Shown piece by piece: positions 7,533 to 16,196 of a stretch of 47,262 bases of DNA (position 1 is the stretch's first letter; each line of letters starts with the position of its first letter). The notes under the pieces were generated by a model. It saw only the letters and a program-made list of their open reading frames with translations. It ran no database searches and was not told where the DNA came from. This stretch comes from JAQBQZ01 sp964406475 (GTDB lineage: Bacteria; Patescibacteriota; Minisyncoccia; Phycocordibacterales; CAIRYW01): assembly GCA_964406475.1 (NCBI GenBank), contig CAYORS010000004.1:1-47262 (forward strand), in the 5' to 3' direction. The translations under genes were made by a program, and so were the position numbers.

Positions 7533-7621
7533 TAATGTAACTCTCCTTAATATTTTAGCACCTTATTTTAAGTGAAATATCCCAAAGCGAGTTACTCCTT
7601 ATCATAAAACATAAATTACAT
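7533..7621 (+). promoter_or_regulatory. Structured 5' leader of the secG-SBP-rnj operon
   Basis: A leader of about 89 nt, long for this window. GTAACTC (7537-7543) pairs perfectly with GAGTTAC (7589-7595), and inside it ATATTT pairs with AAATAT. No known riboswitch class is recognised. It could control stability or translation of the mRNA that encodes RNase J. Confidence 0.35.
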
Positions 7622-7846
7622 ATGATGTCATATCTACCTTATATACAAGTTATCCTTTCAGTTATTATGATTGGACTTATTCTTCTTCAGCACTCAGATG
7701 CGAGCGCAGGTGCAGCTTTTGGAAGCGACAACCTTGGAGGCACAATCCACACACGTCGTGGTCCAGAAAAAATTCTTTTTATAATAACCGTTATTATTGC
7801 GGTCTTGTTTGTTCTCTCATCAACAACAGCTCTTTTTGTAAAATAA
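7622..7846 (+). CDS. secG: Preprotein translocase subunit SecG
   Basis: Accessory subunit of the SecYEG channel in the plasma membrane. The 74-aa protein has two hydrophobic helices (about residues 5-22 and 50-70) joined by the family's loop, with LLQHSDASAGAAFGS matching the usual LLQxGKGAGxGAAFGG. The second ATG (7625) is an equally good start. It is first in an operon: the next gene begins 11 bp after its stop with a GTG, and RNase J follows. Confidence 0.92.
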   Translation: MMSYLPYIQVILSVIMIGLILLQHSDASAGAAFGSDNLGGTIHTRRGPEKILFIITVIIAVLFVLSSTTALFVK

Positions 7847-7857
7847 TCATACACTCT

Positions 7858-9603
7858 GTGACAAAAATAAAATCATTTACAAAGACCATATCTCACCTAT
7901 GGAGTAAGGATAATAGAAGAAAACTTCTTTTTGTCTTTGAGCAAATGAGATTGATCGAAAAAATAATATTTTTTATTATTTTTGCTTTTCTTATCATAAG
8001 CTCACTCACACTCCTTCGCGGTGCTTCCAATGCACTCAGCATCAAAGTACCTATTGAAGGCGGCACCTTGAGTGAGGGTGTTGTAGGGTACCCGCGCTAT
8101 GTGAACCCCCTCCTTCCCGTTACTGATGCAGGGCGAGATTTGTCTGCACTTGTTTTTTCTGGACTTATGAAGCTCGATGAACAAGGTAAGCTTTCTTTTG
8201 ATCTAGCAAAAGATTACACTATCTCAGATGATGGACTCACATACACATTCATTCTCAAAGACAATATATACTTTCACGACAACACAGAGCTCACAGCATA
8301 TGATATCGAATTTACAATCAAAAAAGCCACAGACCCGATCATCAAAAGCCCAAAAGCATCAAACTGGGAAGGTGTACAAGTAGATGTTATCGACAAAAAA
8401 ACAATTACATTTAGACTCAAAAAACCTTACGCACCCTTTATTGAAAACCTCACACTTGGTATTTTGCCACAACACCTTTGGAAAGATATAGATTCTGACG
8501 CGTTTCTGTTTAGTCAGCTTAATTTTGAGCCAATAGGCTCTGGCCCATACAAAATTAAAGAAATCGTCCGCAACAAATCAGGACTTCCTGACTATTACCA
8601 CCTTATCCCTTTTCCAAAATACGCACGTGGAGCAGTCTATATTCGTGATCTTTTTGTGTATTTCTTTACATCAGAAGATAAACTCCTTGAAGGATATACT
8701 GCAGGAAAAATCAATGCAATGAGTTCTGTATCACCTCAAAACATTCAAACACTCGATCTTACAAACTCACAGGTTATTAAGTCACCACTTCCACGTACAT
8801 ATGCAGTCTTCTTTAATCATAATGAAGCGAAGGTTTTTGCAAACGATACAGTACGTAAAGCACTAAACCTTGCAACACCAAAAGATTATATTATCAACAA
8901 AATTCTTTTAGGTTATGGTACACCAATCGAAAGCCCAATCCCTCAAAACATTTCAAACGCAAATCCAAAAAACATAACAGATGAGGAGGGGCTTAAGGAA
9001 GCAACTGACATCCTCACAAAGGATGGTTGGCAAAAAGATACAAACGGACTTCTCGTCAAAAAAGACAAAAAAGAAAATCTTGCTCTCAGCTTCACACTTG
9101 CAACATCAAATGTACCCGAACTAAAAACAATCGCAGAATCACTCAAAACAGCATGGGAAAAAATAGGTGCAAAAGTAGAGATTGATGTTTTTGACAACTC
9201 AGATCTCCAACAAAAAGTGATAGTACCACGAAAATACGATGCTCTACTGTTTGGAGAATCGACAGGACGTAACAGTGATCTCTTTGCTTTTTGGCACTCA
9301 AGCGAGCGCAATCACCCGGGACTTAATATTGCAAATTATACAAACAGTAAAGCAGACAAAATTCTGCAAGATATCCGTGGAACAAGTGATATCAAAAAAC
9401 GCAACCTTCTCTATCAATCATTCGAAAAAGAAATCATCAAAGACAATCCTGCAATATTCCTCTATTCTCCCGATCTCGTTTATATACTTCCCAAAACAAT
9501 TCAAGGTGCTTCTGTTCAAGGAATCTCAGGATCATCAGAAAGATTTGCAACAATTAATAGCTGGTATATCGATACCGAAAACGTATGGAAACTACCTTGG
9601 TAA
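7858..9603 (+). CDS. Membrane-anchored ABC-type substrate-binding protein, family 5 (peptide/oligopeptide type)
   Basis: A 581-aa extracytoplasmic binding protein of the DppA/OppA (SBP_bac_5) type. A single membrane helix (about residues 35-57) replaces a cleavable signal. The family order is visible: GGTLSEGVVGYPRYVNPLLP near the start of the mature domain, then DLAKDYTISDDGLTYTFILKDNIYFHD, later LTAYDIEFTIKKATDP and IGSGPYKIKEI. The start codon is GTG, 11 bp after secG. No permease or ATPase partner lies in the window, so it may serve an importer encoded elsewhere or work as a peptide-binding surface protein. Substrate unknown. Confidence 0.88.
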   Translation: MTKIKSFTKTISHLWSKDNRRKLLFVFEQMRLIEKIIFFIIFAFLIISSLTLLRGASNALSIKVPIEGGTLSEGVVGYPRYVNPLLPVTDAGRDLSALVFSGLMKLDEQGKLSFDLAKDYTISDDGLTYTFILKDNIYFHDNTELTAYDIEFTIKKATDPIIKSPKASNWEGVQVDVIDKKTITFRLKKPYAPFIENLTLGILPQHLWKDIDSDAFLFSQLNFEPIGSGPYKIKEIVRNKSGLPDYYHLIPFPKYARGAVYIRDLFVYFFTSEDKLLEGYTAGKINAMSSVSPQNIQTLDLTNSQVIKSPLPRTYAVFFNHNEAKVFANDTVRKALNLATPKDYIINKILLGYGTPIESPIPQNISNANPKNITDEEGLKEATDILTKDGWQKDTNGLLVKKDKKENLALSFTLATSNVPELKTIAESLKTAWEKIGAKVEIDVFDNSDLQQKVIVPRKYDALLFGESTGRNSDLFAFWHSSERNHPGLNIANYTNSKADKILQDIRGTSDIKKRNLLYQSFEKEIIKDNPAIFLYSPDLVYILPKTIQGASVQGISGSSERFATINSWYIDTENVWKLPW

Positions 9604-9612
9604 AACAAAATA

Positions 9613-11499
9613 ATGAATAACAAACCACATAATCACAGAAAACACTTTAATCATCACACAAACTCTCACGACAATATTCGTGTTGTACACAAAGAAATGC
9701 CAAAACAATCATCAGATAATACAAAAAGACATAATCGATCAATACCCTTTTCACCAGAAAGAGCCCACGAAAGAGAAAGACACTTCAAAAGACCAGAACA
9801 CAAGCAAACACTTCCAGCACTCGATCAGAATATTCGCGTGATTCCACTTGGAGGAGTGGAAGAGATTGGAATGAATATGACAGCAATCGAATACAAAAAC
9901 GATATTATTGTTATTGATATGGGATTCAAGTTTAAAGACCAGGATACACCAGGTATCGACTATATCCTTCCTAACACACGTTATCTCGAAGAAAGGAAAG
10001 ACCACATTCGAGCTGTCATTATTACACACGGACACCTTGATCACATTGGTGGTATTCCATACATAATGGATAGAATCGGCAACCCGCCACTCTATACACG
10101 TAATCTAACAGGACTTATGATCAAGAAAAGACAGTCTGAATTCCCTCACCTACCTCCTATTGATTTTAAGATTGTTGACAAAGATGAGACAGTAACATTG
10201 GGTGAAATGAAAATTAAATTCTTTGGTGTAACACATTCAATCCCCGACTGTCTCGGTGTGTGTGTCCGCACTCCTTGGGGTAATATTATAAACCCTGGTG
10301 ACTACAAACTAGATCATATTGATGGTATTCCAAGTGAAAGTGAGGAGAAAATTTATACCGATCTATCAAAAGAAAAAACCCTTCTTCTTCTTACAGATTC
10401 AACCAACATCGAAAACCCTGGTTTTTCAACACCAGAGCATCTCGTATATGAGAACCTCGCTAATATTATTAAAAATACAAAAGGAAGACTCATTGTAAGT
10501 ATGTTCGCATCCCACGTAACACGTATTGCAAAGATTATTGAGGCCTGCGAAAAAAACAACAAGAAAGTTGTTGTCGAGGGGAGAAGTATGAAGAATAATA
10601 TCGAAATCTGTAAAGAAGCAAAAATTGTCGATATCAAAAAAGACACCATAATTCAATCGACAGATATCCCAAACTATCCACCAGATCGTATTGTAATTCT
10701 TGCAACAGGTGCTCAAGGTGATGAATTTGCAGCTCTCTCTCGTCTTGCAAATAGAAGTCATAAAACAATCACTCTCACAAAAAACGATACTGTTGTACTC
10801 TCATCATCAATCATTCCTGGAAATGAAAAATCTGTTCAGGCGATGAAAGACAATATTGCTCGCACAGGCGCAAAAATAATGCACTACCGAACTTCAGAAG
10901 TCTTTATTCACTCAACAGGACACGGCAACAGAGGCGAGATTGAATGGCTCCACAAAAAGCTCAAACCTCAATTCTTTATCCCAATTCACGGGAGCCACTA
11001 TATGCTCCGACTCCACAGTGAACTTGCGCTAGGACTTGGAATGAAAGAAGACGAAGTGATTGTCCCAGAAAACGGAAGTGTGATTGATATTATTGAGAAT
11101 GGAACAAAGATATGTACCTACAAAGAAAAAGCACCATCAAGTCCTGTTATGGTAGATGGATTCGCAATCGGTGATATGCAAGAAGTAGTGCTCCGTGATA
11201 GACAAATGCTTTCACAAGACGGAATGTTTGTGATTATTGCAAGCGTCAATTCTCAAAATGGTAAACTCAAAAAGTCACCTGATATTATTTCTCGAGGATT
11301 TGTGTATCTTCGTGAAAACCAAGAACTTCTACGACAAGCGCGTATTATTATCAAAAAAACAATTGAAGATAATACACAAGGTATGAATCCAATCAACTTT
11401 GACTTTATCAAAGACATCGTCACCGACAATGTAGCACGATTCCTCTTCCAAAAAACAGCAAAAAGACCTATCGTGATTCCTGTCATACTCGGAGTCTAA
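9613..11499 (+). CDS. rnj: Ribonuclease J
   Basis: Metallo-beta-lactamase / beta-CASP ribonuclease with 5'-3' exonuclease and endonuclease activity, central to mRNA decay and rRNA maturation in bacteria without RNase E. The zinc motif H139-G-H141-L-D143-H144 (THGHLDHIGG) is intact. Other motifs are NPGDYKLDH, the beta-CASP stretch ATGAQGDEFAALSRLANR, and the late HSTGHGNRGEIEW / PIHGSHYMLRLH. The C-terminal domain follows. The first 75 or so residues form a His-, Asn- and Arg-rich disordered extension, possibly an RNA-binding tail. The gene begins 9 bp after the binding-protein gene and ends at a bidirectional terminator. Confidence 0.96.
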   Translation: MNNKPHNHRKHFNHHTNSHDNIRVVHKEMPKQSSDNTKRHNRSIPFSPERAHERERHFKRPEHKQTLPALDQNIRVIPLGGVEEIGMNMTAIEYKNDIIVIDMGFKFKDQDTPGIDYILPNTRYLEERKDHIRAVIITHGHLDHIGGIPYIMDRIGNPPLYTRNLTGLMIKKRQSEFPHLPPIDFKIVDKDETVTLGEMKIKFFGVTHSIPDCLGVCVRTPWGNIINPGDYKLDHIDGIPSESEEKIYTDLSKEKTLLLLTDSTNIENPGFSTPEHLVYENLANIIKNTKGRLIVSMFASHVTRIAKIIEACEKNNKKVVVEGRSMKNNIEICKEAKIVDIKKDTIIQSTDIPNYPPDRIVILATGAQGDEFAALSRLANRSHKTITLTKNDTVVLSSSIIPGNEKSVQAMKDNIARTGAKIMHYRTSEVFIHSTGHGNRGEIEWLHKKLKPQFFIPIHGSHYMLRLHSELALGLGMKEDEVIVPENGSVIDIIENGTKICTYKEKAPSSPVMVDGFAIGDMQEVVLRDRQMLSQDGMFVIIASVNSQNGKLKKSPDIISRGFVYLRENQELLRQARIIIKKTIEDNTQGMNPINFDFIKDIVTDNVARFLFQKTAKRPIVIPVILGV

Positions 11500-11500
11500 A

Positions 11501-11542
11501 AAACAAAAAACACCACACAAATGTGTGGTGTTTTTTGTTTTT
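11501..11542. terminator. Bidirectional terminator between rnj and the convergent YtxH-like gene
   Basis: A 9-bp GC-containing stem (CACCACACA / TGTGTGGTG) is extended by A-run/T-run pairing on both sides. It gives a T-tail in either direction. Confidence 0.85.
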
Positions 11543-11544
11543 AA

Positions 11545-11925
11545 CTACTTTACTTTCTTTTCAACTTTTTTGACAATCTTTTTTGCTTCTACACGAACGT
11601 GTTTTTTGAGATGATTCCAGTATCCATTAAGCTCTTTTACCACTGCATCCACCTCGTCTCCGTGCTCAGCTTTGATTTTTTCGTATTTTTTCATCACATC
11701 TGACACAGCCTTCTTGTAAGAATCTTCACTCACATCTTTCATCTTTTCTATTCTCTCAAGGAGTTCACCCTTTGCTTTAAGAGCCCATCCTTTTACTTTC
11801 TTTTTTGTTTTAGTACCCTCTTTTGTACCATACATAAAATACGCACCAGCAGCTGCAGCAAGAGATGCCACTACCGCAATACCTGCACCGACAGCAGAAG
11901 AACTTTGTGTTTTTTTCTTTGTCAT
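11545..11925 (-). CDS. YtxH-like membrane protein with Lys-rich helical tail
   Basis: A 126-aa protein. A Ser/Ala/Gly-rich hydrophobic helix (residues 11-31) is followed by GTKEGTKTKKKVKGW, as in YtxH/gas-vesicle-like small proteins, and then a long amphipathic helix rich in Lys and Glu ending in KKVEKKVK. This suits a membrane anchor with a cytoplasmic coiled coil. It starts 2 bp downstream of the next membrane gene (11928-12206), and both are probably one operon. Function unknown; cell-envelope stress proteins of this kind are common. Confidence 0.65.
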   Translation of the reverse strand: MTKKKTQSSSAVGAGIAVVASLAAAAGAYFMYGTKEGTKTKKKVKGWALKAKGELLERIEKMKDVSEDSYKKAVSDVMKKYEKIKAEHGDEVDAVVKELNGYWNHLKKHVRVEAKKIVKKVEKKVK

Positions 11926-11927
11926 AA

Positions 11928-12206
11928 TTAATTTTTTTTATCTTGTTTCTTCTTTCGACTACGCAAAGCAAAAAGTGATGAAATAATTGTCGCAAAAGTT
12001 TTACCTTTTGTTTTGAGGGTTTCGCGTGCAATTTTGAGATCATCTGCAATATCATCTGTTTCTTCTTTTGCTCTTTTTGAAATGTATTTGATATCAGCAG
12101 CAATACGAATTACATAGGCAGATACAACAACAATCAAAAGAGTTACCACAACAACCGCAATCGTTGTAACAAAAAAGAAAAAATCTGACTTCGCTATACT
12201 TTCCAT
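11928..12206 (-). CDS. Small membrane protein (DUF948-like layout)
   Basis: A 92-aa protein with one long hydrophobic helix (about residues 9-34), then an acidic-basic amphipathic helix (KRAKEETDDIADDLKIARETLKTKG) and a basic tail (RSRKKKQDKKN). The layout resembles DUF948-type proteins that are often encoded beside YtxH-like ones, which is the arrangement here. The assignment is by architecture only. A TATACT-like promoter lies near 12250, giving a leader of roughly 40 nt. Confidence 0.55.
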   Translation of the reverse strand: MESIAKSDFFFFVTTIAVVVVTLLIVVVSAYVIRIAADIKYISKRAKEETDDIADDLKIARETLKTKGKTFATIISSLFALRSRKKKQDKKN

Positions 12207-12267
12207 AATCTAATGAAATTAATAACTAATACGTCCTCGACTACTTGTATAGTATAGCACAAAAGAT

Positions 12268-12819
12268 TTATATCTGAGGAACACAGAAGCCGCCTTGAAG
12301 AGTTGTTCCTTCACCGCACATATATGCACACTCATCTCCTACACACGCAAGTGATGAATCATCAAAAGAAATACCCACCTCAAACGAAGGAATCTGACCC
12401 ATCCCACGTGGATCATCTGCTTCAATAACTACGAACCCTTTTTTTGTACTTGATTTGTCAAACGGAATAATACCCTCAAAAAAAACATTGTCAGATGTCA
12501 TCCAATCATCCAAGGCCGAGAGAGGACCTTGACCCAATACCTTTCTGTTTTCATCAAGAATTTTGCCCACAATTTCACCCTCAAAAAACCAGTGTCCAGA
12601 AACGGATCCGGTAATTTTGAGAGGTGAAATTATTTTGTCTGTTTTACTCGGTGTTGTGATGTGGGCTGTTTTTAGTATTTTTTTGACATTAAAATAATTT
12701 TTTTGAAGAGATGTTTTTTGAATATCTGACACCACCTCATTGGCTTTGGCACGAATATAAAAAAACGAGGCAAAAGAAAGACTGATAATTATAAAAAAAT
12801 AAAGTATTTGTTTAAACAT
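12268..12819 (-). CDS. Exported protein with Gmad2-type immunoglobulin-like domain
   Basis: A 183-aa protein. An N-terminal hydrophobic segment (residues 4-25) serves as signal or anchor. The central part (about residues 65-155) matches Gmad2: ISPLKITGSVSGHWFFEGEI, then KILDENRKVLGQGPL and DWMTSDNVFFEGIIPF. The C-terminal tail has four cysteines (ACVGDECAYMCGEGTTLQGGFC), likely disulfide-bonded outside the cell. Gmad2 occurs in surface and spore-germination proteins; it is a binding module and not an enzyme. The first codons overlap the preceding DUF4383-like gene by 8 nt, so the two are translated together. Confidence 0.75.
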   Translation of the reverse strand: MFKQILYFFIIISLSFASFFYIRAKANEVVSDIQKTSLQKNYFNVKKILKTAHITTPSKTDKIISPLKITGSVSGHWFFEGEIVGKILDENRKVLGQGPLSALDDWMTSDNVFFEGIIPFDKSSTKKGFVVIEADDPRGMGQIPSFEVGISFDDSSLACVGDECAYMCGEGTTLQGGFCVPQI

Positions 12820-13189
12820 TTGTTTTTAATCGATATGACATTGACCCTAGTATAACAAATACTATACCAAAAAAAGCATTAAAAACATTCCCCACTCCGT
12901 TCAAAAGCACTCCACACAACACACCTCTACCTGCTCCTACATACCACGAACCCACAACAGCAAGTCCAAGAAGGAAAAACCCAACCCCTAAAGCCACAAC
13001 TTCTATTTTGTGGTAAGAAAAATAAAAAACAAATATAACCAAAAAACCAATCAAAAAATGGATCAGATTGTGCAAAAAGTTTGTCGCAAAAAAAGCAGTT
13101 GATCCCAACAAGCTATTAGGCAAAAAAGTACCAAAAGCAAGAATAATAAAAAAAATCCCGCAACCCAAAAAAATCTTTTTTTGGCTCAT
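12812..13189 (-). CDS. DUF4383-like four-helix membrane protein
   Basis: A 125-aa integral membrane protein with four hydrophobic helices. The second begins at FLHNLIHFLIGFLVIF, which resembles the DUF4383 family signature around a conserved N-x-x-H. Function unknown. It overlaps the cytidylate-kinase-like gene by 4 nt and the Gmad2 gene by 8 nt, so the three form a tight operon. Confidence 0.55.
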   Translation of the reverse strand: MSQKKIFLGCGIFFIILAFGTFLPNSLLGSTAFFATNFLHNLIHFLIGFLVIFVFYFSYHKIEVVALGVGFFLLGLAVVGSWYVGAGRGVLCGVLLNGVGNVFNAFFGIVFVILGSMSYRLKTNV

Positions 13190-13719
13190 ATAATATTTTT
13201 TTGTTTTAGATTATCAATAATAATATGAACTATTTGTTCAGGAAGTATTGATGTTGTATCAATCACAAGGTCAAAATGTTTTTCGTTTTCAAAATCTTTG
13301 ATCCCGTAGTATTTATCAAACCTCTCATAGATTGATTTCTCTCTCTGTATTGTTTCTTGCTTTACCACTTTAATATCTTTGTACTCTCGTTGTGCCACTC
13401 GCCTTGTCCGTTCATCAAAATCACAAACAAAACACACTTTAAATGAATCAGGGATGAAGTACCACGCAAGACGTGCTTCTACTACGAAGTTGTCATTATT
13501 TTTACCGAAATCACTTATCACCTTATCCCTCTCAATATCAATGGTCTTGTCAGTTTTTGACATCTCATCAAGCTCAAGAAGGGTGACACCCATCTTATCG
13601 GCTGTTGCACGAGCAAAATCCCCCCCAGAAAATGACTTATATCCAAGTTTCTCACAGAGAATCTTACACACAGTACCTTTACCAGTCCCCGCCATTCCAA
13701 ATACAGTTACTTTAGCCAT
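13186..13719 (-). CDS. Cytidylate-kinase-like P-loop kinase (archaeal CMP kinase type)
   Basis: Likely transfers phosphate from ATP to CMP/dCMP. The 177-aa protein has the P-loop GMAGTGKGT (residues 8-16), then LGYKSFSGGDFARATADKMG, matching the archaeal/short CMP kinase pattern (LxxxSAGDIFRxxAxxxGMSLEE). It is followed by IDIERDKVISDF, NFVVEARLAWYF and KYYGIKDFENEKHFDLVIDT. It is shorter than the bacterial Cmk (about 220 aa) because it lacks the NMP-binding insert. An adenylate-kinase-related or general nucleotide kinase role cannot be excluded. TATACT (13731-13726) lies exactly 6 nt before the ATG, pointing to a leaderless mRNA. Confidence 0.75.
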   Translation of the reverse strand: MAKVTVFGMAGTGKGTVCKILCEKLGYKSFSGGDFARATADKMGVTLLELDEMSKTDKTIDIERDKVISDFGKNNDNFVVEARLAWYFIPDSFKVCFVCDFDERTRRVAQREYKDIKVVKQETIQREKSIYERFDKYYGIKDFENEKHFDLVIDTTSILPEQIVHIIIDNLKQKNII

Positions 13720-13737
13720 AAATGTAGTATATACAAT

Positions 13738-15492
13738 CTATTCAATAAATCCACCTACTTGCCTATTCCAGAAGTTCGCATAAACACCCTTCGCGTTTAA
13801 AAGCTCTTTATGACTACCTTCTTCAACAATCCTCCCTTTCTCCATTACAATAATCCGATCCATCTTTTCGATAGTTGATAGTCTATGGGCAATGACGATA
13901 GTAGTCTTACCTTTCATAAGTATATTGAGTGCGTCTTTGATATGTGTTTCGGAGACCGAATCAAGAGAACTCGTTGCTTCATCGAGGATAAGTATCGGTG
14001 CATTCTTGAGTATTGCTCGTGCAATAGCAACACGCTGTCTCTCGCCACCCGAAAGCTTCACACCCCTTTCTCCAACCAAAGTATCATAGCCATGTGCAAG
14101 ATTTTGGATAAAATCATGTGCATGGGCTTGCTTAGCTGCTTCTATTATCTCCTCCATAGTTGCATCAGGTCTGCCATAGGCAATATTTTCAGAGAGTGAC
14201 CTATGGAAAAGTATAGGATCTTGAGGAACATAGGAAATAACACTTCGAAGATCATCTTGTGTGATGTTTCTAATATCTTGTCCATCAATCATAATTGCCC
14301 CATCATTTACGTCAGCAAATCGGAGCAATAGCTTTGTAAGTGTAGTCTTCCCTGCACCAGAAGTCCCAACAACACCAACTTTTTCTCCAGCTTTAATATC
14401 GAGAGTATAATCATTCAAAATTTTAGCACCTTGCTTGTAAGAGAAATCAATATTTTTAAAAAGAATTTGACCGTTCTTAATTTTTAGTTCTTCTGGATTT
14501 TGTGGATCAATAATTTCCATTTCTTGATTTATTACCTCAACAAACTCGTGCGCATTTGTATATGAATCGGTAAATCTTCTAATCGCATTTCCCAATCCTC
14601 CTAGTCGGTTAAATAATGTCATTCCATATGTAATAACAAGAATAATAGTACCTGGAGTAATAACTTCATAACTCCACAGTAATATACCAACAAACATCAG
14701 TGAACTTTTTGCTATTAAAGTTATGATCTGTTGAATAGTGTATGAATTATTGGCATATGTCCATGCATTATCTCGAGCTTTTTCATCAAGAACAAGTACG
14801 TTATTAAAACTTTTTCGTTCATTTGTTTGTGAAGAGAAAAGCTTTAGATTGAGCACATTGGAAATGATATCAGAAAGTACCCCTGTAACCTTCGACTCTG
14901 ATTCACTTTTCTTTTTTTCTAGAGGTATACGAATACGCGTAAGTACTACAACAACATAGAAAAATAAAACAAACCAAGCTAGTGCTGTATATGCAAGTAC
15001 TGATGAATTTTGAAATAATGTATAAATAATACCCAAAACACTCACAATTGCGAGCAAAAATTCCCTAATAATAAACGATAGCAGTGAATCGAAAGAGCTG
15101 ACGAATCTTTTGAGTTTAGTGACAAGCGAGCCTGCGAAATTATTTGTAAAAAACTGATATGAATGTTGTGTGAGAATATTCATAGAATAATCAGCAACCT
15201 TCACCATGCTTCTAGAAACAAGCTTGGCATCCAAATACTCAAAGAGTCTATCAAAAACTGTCACAATGAGACTTAAAATTATTATTGAATAGAATATATG
15301 AATAACCTCAAAGTAGTTGGCTTGTGAGATAATGGCATCCATTAATTTCTGGTAATATACCGGTGTTAACACCGTACCTCCATAAATAGATAATGAGAAT
15401 AGTACTGCCTCAAGCCCACATAACCATAAATACTTTGTACCTAAAGCATCTTTATAATGACCAAAAACTGACTTTGGTTTTTCTTTAATCAT
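13738..15492 (-). CDS. ABC transporter, fused permease and ATPase (MsbA/lipid or multidrug exporter type)
   Basis: A 584-aa half-transporter expected to dimerise. The N-terminal transmembrane domain (about residues 20-310) has six hydrophobic segments. The ATPase (about 340-575) has Walker A GTSGAGKTT, the Q-loop YVPQDP, the signature LSGGERQRVAIARA, Walker B ILILDEATSSLD and the H-loop IAHRLST. Substrate cannot be told from sequence; lipids, peptides and drugs are all known for this family. It ends 18 bp before the kinase gene. Confidence 0.93.
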   Translation of the reverse strand: MIKEKPKSVFGHYKDALGTKYLWLCGLEAVLFSLSIYGGTVLTPVYYQKLMDAIISQANYFEVIHIFYSIIILSLIVTVFDRLFEYLDAKLVSRSMVKVADYSMNILTQHSYQFFTNNFAGSLVTKLKRFVSSFDSLLSFIIREFLLAIVSVLGIIYTLFQNSSVLAYTALAWFVLFFYVVVVLTRIRIPLEKKKSESESKVTGVLSDIISNVLNLKLFSSQTNERKSFNNVLVLDEKARDNAWTYANNSYTIQQIITLIAKSSLMFVGILLWSYEVITPGTIILVITYGMTLFNRLGGLGNAIRRFTDSYTNAHEFVEVINQEMEIIDPQNPEELKIKNGQILFKNIDFSYKQGAKILNDYTLDIKAGEKVGVVGTSGAGKTTLTKLLLRFADVNDGAIMIDGQDIRNITQDDLRSVISYVPQDPILFHRSLSENIAYGRPDATMEEIIEAAKQAHAHDFIQNLAHGYDTLVGERGVKLSGGERQRVAIARAILKNAPILILDEATSSLDSVSETHIKDALNILMKGKTTIVIAHRLSTIEKMDRIIVMEKGRIVEEGSHKELLNAKGVYANFWNRQVGGFIE

Positions 15493-15597
15493 CTAATCAT
15501 CCTAGCAAATACTCGTATCTTTTGCTACTTTATTATTAAGCTCTTTTCAGAATAGTCACCACCCCTTCTCCACACCCATAAATCTTAAAGTAAAATT

Positions 15598-16144
15598 TTA
15601 CTTATAAAAACCATCTTCTTCATAATAATAAGACTGCTCGATCCCTTTCATAAAAACATCTCGATCGTGGATTTTATCAGTCAAAGTACCGCGTAGAAGT
15701 TCTCGAATTTCAAGATCATTAACCGGACTTCTCTGCATAGCATTCAGATAACTCATCTTATCTATTTTTTGCCAATCAACACAAAGTCTTAAATTTTTTC
15801 TTTAGAATTAAATCAAGCCAAATACGCATAGAACGCCCATTGTCATCGCGAAAGGGATGTGCCACATTCATCTCTACATATTTTTTTATAATTTCTTCAA
15901 AACTTGTTTCGCTCATTTTCTCAATCTCTTTTAAGACAGTTTCCAGATATAAGTGTGAAGCAAAACGAAAACCATCTTTGCTTATATCAACAGTACGAAT
16001 ATTCCCTGCAAAAGCATACAGCCCTTCAAATAAATATGTATGAATTTGTTTTAAACCAGATACAGTACCGACTTCAAAAGACGAGATTTTCTCATTCTCA
16101 AAAAGTTTTATCGCTCGATCTTTACTTATTTCATCAATAGACAT
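15598..16144 (-). pseudogene. fic: Fic family protein, frameshifted
   Basis: Fic proteins transfer AMP (or another nucleotide moiety) from NTPs to target hydroxyls. The first frame (ATG 16144 to TGA near 15776) covers the core and the motif H96-P-F-R-D-D-N-G-R, where the usual glycine before N is Asp. The family's C-terminal part (DWQKIDKMSYLNAMQRSPVNDLEIREL...DREVF-like...GIEQSYYYEE) continues in the +1 frame down to TAA at 15598. Removing one base from the A/T homopolymer at 15791-15799 restores a continuous protein of about 181 aa. This is either a real inactivating indel, phase variation or a consensus error. The promoter TATAAT (16156-16151) sits 6 nt before the ATG. No antitoxin gene is adjacent. 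Confidence 0.82.
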
Positions 16145-16196
16145 AATTTTATTATATCACACTTTTAAGTAATTTGGAATGATCGGCAATTGCATC

